From NCBI RefSeq assembly GCF_016907515.1, contig NZ_JAFBBY010000001.1, forward strand, positions 1,426,001 to 1,490,000: DNA of 64,000 bases, in the 5' to 3' direction. The translations under genes and the position numbers were made by a program. The notes below the pieces were generated by a model. It saw nothing but the letters and a program-made list of their open reading frames with translations, had not been told where the DNA came from and ran no database searches. Every line of letters begins with the position of its first letter. Positions within the stretch are counted from its first letter, which is position 1. This document shows positions 7,805 to 15,696 of this stretch, piece after piece. The stretch is from Nocardioides nitrophenolicus (GTDB lineage Bacteria > Actinomycetota > Actinomycetes > Propionibacteriales > Nocardioidaceae).

Positions 7805-8569
7805 ATGCTGCTCAAGGACAAGATCGCCCTCATCACCGCCGGTGCCTCCGGCATGGGCCGCGCCGGCGCCGAGGCCTTCGCCCGCGAGGGCGCGCACGTC
7901 ATCGTCGTCGACTTCAACGGGGCCGCCGCCAAGGAGACCGTCGCCGGCATCGAGGCCGCCGGCGGCAGCGCCGTCGCGGAGGTGGCGGACGTCCGCGACC
8001 TCAGGGCGCTCAAGGCGCTCGCCGACCGGGTCACGGCCGAGCACGGCAGGCTGCACGTGCTCTACAACAACGTCGGCATCCCCGGCGCCGCCGGCCTGGA
8101 CCTCACCGAGGAGGAGTGGGACCTCGGCCTGGAGGTCAACGGACGCGCCAGCTTCTTCCTCAGTGGCTACCTGATGGACGCGCTCAAGGCCGCGGACGGC
8201 GCCTCGGTGATCTTCACCAGCTCCACCTCCGGCCTAGTCGGCTCGCCCTTCAGCCCGATGTACTCCTTCACCAAGGGTGGCGTGATCGCGCTGGTCCGCT
8301 CGATGGCCCTGGCCCACGCCGCCGACAAGATCCGGGTCAACGCGATCGCGCCCGGATCGGTGGAGACCCCCGGCCTGCCCGGCTTCTTCCGCGTCGACGA
8401 CCCGGAGGAGATCGAGCGACGCAAGGCGGCCTTCTTCGCCACCATCCCCCTCGGCCGGGCCTCGCAGCCCGAGGAGATCGCCCAGGTCGCGCTCTTCCTG
8501 GCCAGCGACATGGCCAGCTACGTCACCGGCGTGACGATCCCGGTCGACGGCGGCATCACCGCCAAGTAG
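7805..8569 (+). CDS. SDR family oxidoreductase
   Basis: 254 aa classical short-chain dehydrogenase. It has the Rossmann glycine motif TAGASGMG (11-18), NNVG at 88-91 and catalytic Tyr153/Lys157 in YSFTK with Ser140 before them. The terminal VTGVTIPVDGG is typical of this group. ATG at 7805 follows GGAAGAGAA. It is 47 nt downstream of the TMADH-like gene and ends at a strong hairpin. It resembles the SDR at 35972 (shared LHVLxN, GSPFSPxYS and IPLGRA blocks). It probably oxidises or reduces a hydroxyl/keto group on a pathway intermediate. Confidence 0.85.
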   Translation: MLLKDKIALITAGASGMGRAGAEAFAREGAHVIVVDFNGAAAKETVAGIEAAGGSAVAEVADVRDLRALKALADRVTAEHGRLHVLYNNVGIPGAAGLDLTEEEWDLGLEVNGRASFFLSGYLMDALKAADGASVIFTSSTSGLVGSPFSPMYSFTKGGVIALVRSMALAHAADKIRVNAIAPGSVETPGLPGFFRVDDPEEIERRKAAFFATIPLGRASQPEEIAQVALFLASDMASYVTGVTIPVDGGITAK

Positions 8570-8597
8570 CACCGTCCGACTGCGCTCGACGACGGGG

Positions 8598-8624
8598 AAG
8601 GGGCCGGCGATCCGCCGGCCCCTT
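8598..8624. terminator. Bidirectional hairpin terminator
   Basis: Perfect 11-bp stem (AAGGGGCCGGC / GCCGGCCCCTT) with a 5-nt loop between the convergent SDR and AhpD-like genes. The A/T ends suggest it works in both directions. Confidence 0.75.
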
Positions 8625-8645
8625 CGCGCTGTCCGGCCGCAGCCC

Positions 8646-9209
8646 TCAGAGCACGTAGTGCGGCCGCTGCGCCCACGGCGACAGCGTCGCCTCGACGTCG
8701 GCGTACTCCTGCGGCAGGTCGTCGACCATGTTCAACGAGGCGGCGAGCCGCCCGTAGCCGACGAAGGTGGCGACCTGGAAGCCGAGGTCCAGGATCTCGC
8801 GGTCGGAGAAGTGGAGTCGCAGGTCGTCGAACATCGCCTCGTCGATGGCGAGGTGGTCGGTGGCGAAGCGGTCGGCGAAGGCGAGCGCGGCCTTCTCGGC
8901 CGCCGTGAGGTCCGGAGCCTCCATCGGCCGCTCCAGCGAGCACACCAGGTCCTCCCCCACGCCCTCGTCGTCGGCGCTCGTGTACCGGATCGCCATGCAG
9001 CTGCGGCACTGGTTGTGGAAGGCGACCCGCAGCCGGAGCAGCTCGAGGAGCCGGTGCGGGAGCTCGGAGCTCTCCCGCAGCGCGCTCATCCAGGTCTGGT
9101 ACGCCGGCACCAGGTGCGGGGCGTTGGCGTAGACCTGCTGGCGGAGCGGGGCGTCCGCGCCGTACAGCGGGACATATGCCTCTGGCGGGGCGGGGGGAAT
9201 GCGTGACAT
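8646..9209 (-). CDS. AhpD-like / carboxymuconolactone decarboxylase family protein
   Basis: 187 aa all-helical AhpD-like protein with the redox motif NQCRSC (Cys68, Cys71), followed by the family's ALAFADRF helix. ATG at 9209 has AAGGAG 7 nt upstream. It is the last gene of the P450-led minus unit, 36 nt after an SDR. AhpD-like proteins act as thiol peroxidases or as small decarboxylase/isomerase-like enzymes; which applies here is not visible. Two more AhpD-like genes lie at 24830-25752. Confidence 0.8.
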   Translation of the reverse strand: MSRIPPAPPEAYVPLYGADAPLRQQVYANAPHLVPAYQTWMSALRESSELPHRLLELLRLRVAFHNQCRSCMAIRYTSADDEGVGEDLVCSLERPMEAPDLTAAEKAALAFADRFATDHLAIDEAMFDDLRLHFSDREILDLGFQVATFVGYGRLAASLNMVDDLPQEYADVEATLSPWAQRPHYVL

Positions 9210-9245
9210 CGGTCGGGTCTCCTTCGGTGCGACGGCAACGGCGGG

Positions 9246-10058
9246 TCAGAGATCGGCGAGCACGCGGTCGATGCGCGCCCGCGCCAGCGGGGCGATCGCC
9301 TCGTCGGTGAGCAGGTACATCCGGTTCGACTCGACGGCGGCGACGACCTGGCCGCCGACCACCTCGGCCGGCACCGGCTCCAGGACGGTCATCGAGGTGG
9401 TCTTCGCCGGTGGTGCGATCGGACCGACGTCGGCGAGCTCCGCGGGCCGGTTGCGTGCGGAGTCGTGGATCTGGCTGGGCACCGGTCCGGGGCACAGCAC
9501 GGTGACCCCCACGGCGGGCGCCACCTCGTCGAGGTCGGCCCGCAGCGTCTCGGAGAGCCCGATGACGCCGTGCTTGCTGGCCGAGTAGGCGGCGTTCCCG
9601 CCGCCGTCCAGGGGGCACAGGCCGGCCATGCTGGACGTGTTGACCACGTGACCGGCTCCGGCGGCGACCATGCTCGGGACGAAGGCCGCGATCCCGTTGG
9701 CCACGCCGATCAGGTTGACGTCGACGGTCCAGCGCCAGTCGTCGGCGGTGTGCTCCCAGACCGGGCGCCGCGCCGCGATCACACCCGCGTTGTTGCACAG
9801 CACGTCCACCCGGCCGTGCTCGGCGAGCACCCGGTCGGCGAGCGCCAGCATCGCGGCGGCGTCGCGTACGTCGACCCGGGCTCCCTCGGCCGTGACGCCG
9901 CGCTCGCGCAGCTCGGCGACCGCGGCGCCGAGCTGCCGCTCCTCGACGTCGACCAGGACCACGGTGAGACCGCGGGCGGCGAGGGCGTCCACGATCCCGC
10001 GCCCGATCCCGCTCGCGCCCCCGGTGACGACGGCGACCTGGCCCGGCTCCAGCCTCAT
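9246..10058 (-). CDS. SDR family oxidoreductase
   Basis: 270 aa short-chain dehydrogenase with TGGASGIG (12-19), CNNAG (88-92), Ser142/143 and Tyr158/Lys162 in YSASK. It is longer at the C-terminus than classical 250 aa members and lacks their VDGG ending, closing instead with a variable tail (MYLLTDEAIAPLARARIDR). Its ATG overlaps the LLM stop by one base (TGATG), so it is translationally coupled. It probably oxidises an alcohol made by the P450 or LLM of the same operon (inference). Confidence 0.85.
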   Translation of the reverse strand: MRLEPGQVAVVTGGASGIGRGIVDALAARGLTVVLVDVEERQLGAAVAELRERGVTAEGARVDVRDAAAMLALADRVLAEHGRVDVLCNNAGVIAARRPVWEHTADDWRWTVDVNLIGVANGIAAFVPSMVAAGAGHVVNTSSMAGLCPLDGGGNAAYSASKHGVIGLSETLRADLDEVAPAVGVTVLCPGPVPSQIHDSARNRPAELADVGPIAPPAKTTSMTVLEPVPAEVVGGQVVAAVESNRMYLLTDEAIAPLARARIDRVLADL

Positions 10059-11059
10059 CAGGCCAGCTCCGGCAGCACCTTGGTGCCGAACTCCTCCAGC
10101 TGCGCCATCGCGTCGCGGTGCGAGAGTCCGGGCCAGTGCGGCTTGTAGACGAAGTGGGTCATGCCGATCTGCTCACCGAGGGCGCCGAGCTGGTCGACGC
10201 ACTCGGCCGCCGAACCCAGGATGAAGCGGTTCTCGATGTCGGCGCGCAGCTCCGCGCCGTCGCCGACCGGCGTGTTCTCACCGGAGAGACCCCACTTCCG
10301 GTAGGTCTCGTAGCGCGCCCGGTAGCGCTCCAGCGCTGCCTGCAGGCCGGCCTCCTTCGACGAGGCGATGAGCAGCTCGCGCCGCACCGGGAAGTCGCCG
10401 TCGAGCGGGAGCCCCGCCTCGGCGCGGGTGTCGAGGAACAGCCGGCGCAGGGACCTCAGCTCGTCGTGGGTGGGGAACGGCGGCGTGTACCAGGCGTCGC
10501 CCAGGCGCGCGGCCCGGCGTACGGCGCCGGCGGCCTGGCCGCCGATCCACACCGGGATGCCGCCCTCCTGGACCGGGCGCACCGACGGACGGGCGCCCGA
10601 CACCGAGAAGAACTCGCCCTCGAAGTCGACGGTGTCGCCGCTCCAGAGCCGGCGGACCAGCGCCAGCGACTCCTCGAAGCGGGCCACCTTGGTGCCCTTC
10701 TCCACGCCGAAGGCCGCGAACTCGTGGGGGCTGTAGCCGAGCCCGACGCCGAACACCGCACGCCCGTCGGTCAACACGTCGAGGGTCGCCATCTGCTCGG
10801 CGATCTCGACCGGGTTGACCATCGAGAGCAGCACGATGCCGGTCGCGGTGCGCATGGTCGGCGCGACGCCGCCCATGTGGGTCAGCCACGGCACCGGCTG
10901 GAAGTAGCGCAGCTCGGAGCCGAGGAAGTGCTGGCCGCAGACCATCGTGTCGAAGCCGAGCTCCTCGGAGGTGCGGACCAGCTCCTCGTGCTCCGCGCGC
11001 TGCACCCGTGGGTCGGTGGTCGCGTCGTACACCGAGGTGAGCAGGATGCCGAACTTCAT
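10058..11059 (-). CDS. Luciferase-like (LLM) flavin-dependent monooxygenase
   Basis: 333 aa LLM-class oxidoreductase. It has MKFGILLTSVYD, CGQHFLGSELRYFQPVPW, GRAVFGVGLGYSPHEF and PVWIGGQAAGAVRRAAR, matching the other three LLM proteins of the window in the same order though more divergent. ATG at 11059 has GAGGAG 6 nt upstream. It is 22 nt downstream of DUF4387 and coupled to the next SDR. Cofactor (FMN or F420) and reaction (hydroxylation, Baeyer-Villiger oxidation, dehydrogenation) are open. Confidence 0.85.
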   Translation of the reverse strand: MKFGILLTSVYDATTDPRVQRAEHEELVRTSEELGFDTMVCGQHFLGSELRYFQPVPWLTHMGGVAPTMRTATGIVLLSMVNPVEIAEQMATLDVLTDGRAVFGVGLGYSPHEFAAFGVEKGTKVARFEESLALVRRLWSGDTVDFEGEFFSVSGARPSVRPVQEGGIPVWIGGQAAGAVRRAARLGDAWYTPPFPTHDELRSLRRLFLDTRAEAGLPLDGDFPVRRELLIASSKEAGLQAALERYRARYETYRKWGLSGENTPVGDGAELRADIENRFILGSAAECVDQLGALGEQIGMTHFVYKPHWPGLSHRDAMAQLEEFGTKVLPELA

Positions 11060-11081
11060 GGGGACTCCTCGAGCGAAGGGC

Positions 11082-11387
11082 TCAGACCAGCTCGGCCTGG
11101 GCGAGCGGGGTGTGCAGGTGGGCGCCGAACAGGTCGGCGCAGAACGGGTCGGTGCTGGAGGACCACCGGACCACCGAGACCTTGGCGGCGTGGATGCGGT
11201 CGTCCCACCACACGCCCTTCACCTGGTCCTCGGTGACGCCGTAGGCGGCCGCCACACCCGCCGGGGTCAGCAGGGTCGAGGACCGGGCGAGCGGGTAGGT
11301 CTCGGCGTCGAAGAACAGGTCCACGGTGACCGCGAACGGTCCGGCGTTCTTGCTGCGGATGATCGTGGCGGCGTCATACAGCTGCAT
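11082..11387 (-). CDS. DUF4387 family protein
   Basis: 101 aa. The opening IIRSKNAGPFAVTVDLFF is the hallmark of DUF4387, a small family usually encoded beside AtuA/DUF1446 proteins, as here. It overlaps the end of the AtuA gene by 14 nt, implying tight co-translation and possibly a complex. No catalytic residues are assigned for the family and I infer none. It occupies the place that the AtuA C-terminal-like proteins take in the other two AtuA operons of the window. Confidence 0.8.
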   Translation of the reverse strand: MQLYDAATIIRSKNAGPFAVTVDLFFDAETYPLARSSTLLTPAGVAAAYGVTEDQVKGVWWDDRIHAAKVSVVRWSSSTDPFCADLFGAHLHTPLAQAELV

Positions 11388-12810
11388 CGGCCGACACCTC
11401 CTCGCGGATCGGGGTCGTCGCTCGCGGGAAGGTGACGACGGTGGTCGGGAACGGCGCCACCGGATCCTCGAGCGGCAGCAGGTGGTAGATGCTGAAGGAG
11501 AAGACGTCGGCGACCGGGACCACGACCGGCATCAGCGGCGCGGCGGCGTTGCCGGCCGTCGTCTTGCGGCCCGGGTAGGGGCCGATGAAGAGCCGGATGA
11601 AGGCGTAGTACGCCGCCTCCTTGGCGAGCTCCTCGGTGTCGGCGACGACGTCGACCAGGACACCGGCCTCGTGACCGGTGATCGCCGGGTTCGGCTCGAG
11701 GTCGCCGAGCACGGCGTCCAGCCCGAAGATCCGGGTCTGCAGGCGCAGCCGGCCCTCACGGACGGCATCGGCGAAGCGGGGCGCCTCGGCGACCGCGCGC
11801 TCCGCCGCGTCGGTCCACGACCGGGCCTGCGCCAGCAGTGCCGGCTCCCGTACGCCGAGCAGCGAGACCGCCCGGAAGCCCTCGCGCCGGGCCCCCTCCA
11901 TCAGCACGGTGTAGGGCGCCTCGTGCCACACCGCGCCCTCGCAGCGCACCTCCGTGCCATGGCCGCGGTCGCGCTCGGCGTACGTCGCCCGGGAGAGGTC
12001 GAGCGCGCCGCCCGGGTTCTCCTCCCAGGTGGGATGGGACCGCTCGTAGAAGGTGTGCGACACCAGGCTGCGGGCCGACGGCGCGGCGCCGACGTGGGGC
12101 GAGCGCACGGTGAAGCCGGTGTCGTCGAGGCTGGCCCAGATGCACCGTCCCGAGTCGCCGGGCTCGAGCGCCAGGCCACCGCACTCCAGCATCTTCCCGG
12201 CGTGCGCGGCGATCGCGGTCGGCAGCCCGCGGAGCATCGGCAGCGCCATGAACAGGCCGATGTCCAGCGCGCGACCGGTGATCACCCCGTCGACGCCCTG
12301 GTCCAGGGCAGCCATCACCGGCTCCGGGCCGATCAGCGCGACGATCCGCTCCGCCTCGGCGACGTCGGCCGCCGTCAGCGGGGTCGCGAGACCCGCGTCG
12401 GTGCTTGCCGGGAGCACCGGCGGGCCGTCGGTGACGGCGGCGCTCAGTGTCTCGGGCGCGATCTCGGACCGGATCACGCCGACCCGCGGCGCCCAGCCGT
12501 TGCGCCGACAGAGCTCGTCGAACGCGGCGAGGCAGGTGTCGAGGTGCGGGTCGCCGCCGGCGATGCCGAAGGAGAACACGAACGGCACGCCGTGGCGCAG
12601 CGCCGCGCGGACGTAGGGCTCGACGTTCGCGGCCTGGTTGGCCGAGGGCTGGTCACCCGAGCCGAGCCAGTAGGGACCCCAGTCGCTGCCGGTGCCCTGG
12701 GCGACGATCACGTCGACGCCCCACGCGAAGGCCCGATCGATCGCCTCCTCGATATCGGGCGACGGTGCGATGTGGTTGACGAATCCGAGTATCCGGACCG
12801 GGTCGGTCAT
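11374..12810 (-). CDS. AtuA-family protein (DUF1446), divergent copy
   Basis: 478 aa. The fold signatures of the AtuA/DUF1446 family are present in order: VDVIVAQGTGSDWGP, FSFGIAGGDPHLDT, ALDQGVDGVITGRALDIGLF, KMLECGGLALEPGD and a long C-terminal half. It is clearly more distant from the AtuA copies at 19452 and 54135 than those are from each other. AtuA is required for citronellol/geraniol use in Pseudomonas, but its reaction is unknown. Start ATG at 12810 overlaps the ligase stop (ATGA). With the ligase upstream and DUF4387 downstream, an acyl-CoA-linked step is likely. Confidence 0.75.
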   Translation of the reverse strand: MTDPVRILGFVNHIAPSPDIEEAIDRAFAWGVDVIVAQGTGSDWGPYWLGSGDQPSANQAANVEPYVRAALRHGVPFVFSFGIAGGDPHLDTCLAAFDELCRRNGWAPRVGVIRSEIAPETLSAAVTDGPPVLPASTDAGLATPLTAADVAEAERIVALIGPEPVMAALDQGVDGVITGRALDIGLFMALPMLRGLPTAIAAHAGKMLECGGLALEPGDSGRCIWASLDDTGFTVRSPHVGAAPSARSLVSHTFYERSHPTWEENPGGALDLSRATYAERDRGHGTEVRCEGAVWHEAPYTVLMEGARREGFRAVSLLGVREPALLAQARSWTDAAERAVAEAPRFADAVREGRLRLQTRIFGLDAVLGDLEPNPAITGHEAGVLVDVVADTEELAKEAAYYAFIRLFIGPYPGRKTTAGNAAAPLMPVVVPVADVFSFSIYHLLPLEDPVAPFPTTVVTFPRATTPIREEVSADAAV

Positions 12811-14360
12811 CGAGCCTCCTGCGAGCGGGTGGTGGTCAGGGCGGGCGTGGGGGCGAGCTGCTCGCGCACCTGGCGGCGCAGCACCTTGCCGGTGGCGTTG
12901 CGGGGCAGCTCCGCGAGGACCCGGACCAGGCGGGGCCGCTTGTAGCCGGCCAGGTGCGCCGCGGCCCAGGCGACCAGCTCGTCGGGGGCCAGCCCGCTGC
13001 CGGGGCGCAGCACCACCGCGGCGCCGACCCCCTCGCCCCAGGTCGGGTCGGGCACGCCGACGACGGAGACGTCGGCCACCTCGGGGTGGCGGCGCAGCAC
13101 CTGCTCGACCTCGGCCGGGTAGACGTTCTCGCCGCCGGTGATGATGAGGTCCTTGATCCGGTCGGTGAGGAACAGGTAGCCGTCCTCGTCGAGGTGGCCG
13201 CCGTCGCCGGTGCGCAGCCAGCCGTCCCCGGTCAGCAGCTCGGCCGTCTCCGCGGGCCGCCCGTGGTAGCCGAGGGTGTTCTGGGCGGACCGGGTCCACA
13301 CCTCGCCGAACTCCCCCGGCGCGCGGCGCCGGCCGCTCTCGGGGTCGCGGATCTCCAGCTCCACCCACGGATAGGCGCGGCCCGCCGAACGCCACCGGGG
13401 CGCGCTGGGGTCCAGGTCGTGCTGGGCGGGCATCTCGGTGAAGGCGCCGGTGGTCTCGGAGAGCCCGTAGAGCTGGCGCAGCACCGGGCCGAACAGGCGG
13501 TACGCCGCCTGCTGGGTCTCCGCGGCGATCGGCGACGCACCGAACATGACGCCTTCGAGATGGCCGAAGGAGAGCCCGTCGGTCGCGGCCGCGCACAGGC
13601 GCTGGATCATCGCCGGCACCAGGAAGGTGTGGGTGATCCGGTCGGCGACCAGGTGCTCGATCAGCGTGCCGGCCGTGGTGTCGGTGGTCAGCACCGTCGT
13701 GGCGCCCGCGTGCAGCCCGACCAGGGCCCAGCTGAGCCCGCCGACGTGGAAGAGCGGCGTGGCCAGCAGGGTGCGGCTGTCGGCGCGCACGCCCCACCAC
13801 GGCGTCACCGCCGGCACCTTCGCGCCGAGGTTGGCGTCGGTGAGCAGCACGCCCTTCGGGGCGCCGCTCGTGCCCGAGGTGTAGACCTGCAGCACGGTCC
13901 GGCCGGGGGCGCGCACCCAGCCCGGCTCGGCGTGCGCCGGCTGCGCGGCGAGCCAGGTCTCGTAGTCGTCGCCGAGGTGGAGCACCAGGCACGGCTCGCC
14001 GTCGACGGCCAGCGCGTCGTGCAGCGCGGTGGTCGCCGGGGACACCAGGAAGTGCCGGATGCCCGCGTCGGCGACGACGCCGGCGAGCTCGGACGGCGCC
14101 AGCCGCCAGTTGAGCGGCACCGCGACCGCGCCGGCGCGCGCCGTCCCGATCAGCGCCTCGAGGTACTCCGGCACATTGGGCAGCAGCAGGCCGACCCGGT
14201 CGCCGTCGCCGACGCCGGCCCGGCGCAGCCCGGCGGCGAACCGGTCCGCGCGCCCGTCGACGTCGCGGAAGCTCAGCGTCCGGCCGGCGTACAGCACGGC
14301 CGGGTGGTCGGCCCGTTCGCCGGTCGGGCGGGCCTGGTCGGCGAGTCGGTAGCCCGCCAC
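12807..14360 (-). CDS. AMP-forming acyl-CoA ligase
   Basis: 517 aa member of the adenylate-forming superfamily, which activates a carboxylic acid as acyl-AMP and then acyl-CoA. The P-loop-like motif VYTSGTSGAPKG, LYGLSETTG, the GDGWLRTGD motif (hinge region follows), LIITGGENVYPAEVE and the catalytic-lysine segment NATGKVLRR are all intact. GTG at 14360, 5 nt after the P450 stop; its own stop overlaps the AtuA start. Substrate not predictable; it is the first CoA-activation step available to the P450/AtuA unit. Confidence 0.9.
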   Translation of the reverse strand: MAGYRLADQARPTGERADHPAVLYAGRTLSFRDVDGRADRFAAGLRRAGVGDGDRVGLLLPNVPEYLEALIGTARAGAVAVPLNWRLAPSELAGVVADAGIRHFLVSPATTALHDALAVDGEPCLVLHLGDDYETWLAAQPAHAEPGWVRAPGRTVLQVYTSGTSGAPKGVLLTDANLGAKVPAVTPWWGVRADSRTLLATPLFHVGGLSWALVGLHAGATTVLTTDTTAGTLIEHLVADRITHTFLVPAMIQRLCAAATDGLSFGHLEGVMFGASPIAAETQQAAYRLFGPVLRQLYGLSETTGAFTEMPAQHDLDPSAPRWRSAGRAYPWVELEIRDPESGRRRAPGEFGEVWTRSAQNTLGYHGRPAETAELLTGDGWLRTGDGGHLDEDGYLFLTDRIKDLIITGGENVYPAEVEQVLRRHPEVADVSVVGVPDPTWGEGVGAAVVLRPGSGLAPDELVAWAAAHLAGYKRPRLVRVLAELPRNATGKVLRRQVREQLAPTPALTTTRSQEAR

Positions 14361-14365
14361 CGCGC

Positions 14366-15637
14366 TCAGCCCCGGTCCCGACCGAGATCGGTCGGGAGCG
14401 AGCGGATGGCGCGCAGCATCGCGCTGCCGGCGTACGTCGGCCGGTCGTCGAGGAGCCGCGCGTCCGGGAAGCGGCGCAGCAGCGTGGAGAACACCACGTC
14501 GCCCTCGATCCGGGCCAGGGCCGCGCCGAGGCAGTAATGGGCACCGAACGCGAAGGACAGGTGCTCGTTCTTGTTCTCCCGCGTGACGTCGAGCCGGTCC
14601 GGATCGGCGAACACCTCGGGGTCGCGGTTCGCCGCGCCCATCACGACGATGACCGTCTGGCCGCGGCCCACCTCCACCCCGTTGATCTCGAAGTCGCCGT
14701 CGGCGACCCGCGGCAGGTAGTGGTGGGGCGAGTCGTAGCGGATCAGCTCGTCGATCGCCCCCGGCACCAGGTCCGGCCGCTCACGCAGCAGGTCCCACTG
14801 GGCCCGGTGCCGCTGGAGCGCGAGGAAGCCGTTGCCGAGCAGGTTGGTCGTGGTCTCGCTGCCGCCGAAGAGGATGAGCAGGTACATCGCGACCAGCTCG
14901 TCCTCGGTCAGCGCCTCGTTGTCCCGCTGCTCCAGCATCGCCTTGGCGAGGTCCGGCGCCTCGCCGGTCGCCCGGAACCGGTGGACGGTCCGGCCGACGT
15001 ACTCGCGGAAGGCGTCGATCGCCCGGTCCGCCTCGGTGAGCGACCGCTCGTCGAGCGAGAACAGCCGGCCGACGGCCTCCGACCACTCCCAGATCAGCTC
15101 ACGGTCGGACTGCGGTACGCCGAGCATGTCGACGATCACCCGGACGGGCAGCTTGTTGGCGAGATCGCGCTTCACGTCGGCCTCGGGAGCGGCGACCATC
15201 TCGCCGATCAGCTCGTCGACGTGATGCTGGATCGACTCCCGCAGCTGCGCGATGCGGCGTGCCGTGAACGCCCGGGCCGCGATCCGGCGCAGCCGCGCGT
15301 GCGCCTCGGCCGACTGGCGGCTCATGAACAGGCTCTCGAAGTCGAGGACCTTGAAGAACGTCTCGTGGTGCGCCAGCGGCAGCCGGGCGATGGTGCCCTC
15401 CGCGAGCTCGCCGAAGCGGTAGGCGTTCTGGCCGATCGGGTAGCGCCCGCTCATCACGTCCTTGACGTCGCGGTAGCGGGTCACGACGGTCGCCGGGCCG
15501 CCCTGCCAGCGCACGATGCCGGTCCCCCCACGCCACCGCTCGTACATCGGATAGGGCCACGCGATCGTCGCCGGATCGGCGGCGAAGAAGGCGCCGATCT
15601 CCTCGTCCTGAACCGGGGACACAGTGGGGGCGGTCAT
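14366..15637 (-). CDS. Cytochrome P450
   Basis: 423 aa bacterial class I P450. The I-helix oxygen-activation motif FGGSETTT keeps the acidic residue, the ExxR motif is ELIR, and the haem loop FAFGAHYCLGAA gives the thiolate Cys369. An alternative TTG start at 15664 would add nine residues. I prefer the ATG at 15637: GGAGGAG lies upstream, though with a long spacer, and the TTG abuts the operator island. It is first gene of a seven-gene unit. No ferredoxin is adjacent, so it may share the ferredoxin and reductase at 55-60 kb. Confidence 0.88.
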   Translation of the reverse strand: MTAPTVSPVQDEEIGAFFAADPATIAWPYPMYERWRGGTGIVRWQGGPATVVTRYRDVKDVMSGRYPIGQNAYRFGELAEGTIARLPLAHHETFFKVLDFESLFMSRQSAEAHARLRRIAARAFTARRIAQLRESIQHHVDELIGEMVAAPEADVKRDLANKLPVRVIVDMLGVPQSDRELIWEWSEAVGRLFSLDERSLTEADRAIDAFREYVGRTVHRFRATGEAPDLAKAMLEQRDNEALTEDELVAMYLLILFGGSETTTNLLGNGFLALQRHRAQWDLLRERPDLVPGAIDELIRYDSPHHYLPRVADGDFEINGVEVGRGQTVIVVMGAANRDPEVFADPDRLDVTRENKNEHLSFAFGAHYCLGAALARIEGDVVFSTLLRRFPDARLLDDRPTYAGSAMLRAIRSLPTDLGRDRG

Positions 15638-15668
15638 GTCAGCGGCAGGCTCCTCCGCACTCAACGGT

Positions 15669-15695
15669 GCATATCTTGATCATGGTTATCCTCAA
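15669..15695. promoter_or_regulatory. AT-rich operator/promoter island c
   Basis: Read on the minus strand it contains GGATAACCATGATCAAGATA, almost the same as islands k (55787) and d (23987). It sits in the 59 bp between the MFS gene and the P450, so the P450 operon probably has its own promoter although genes upstream run the same way. Confidence 0.65.
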
Positions 15696-15696
15696 C

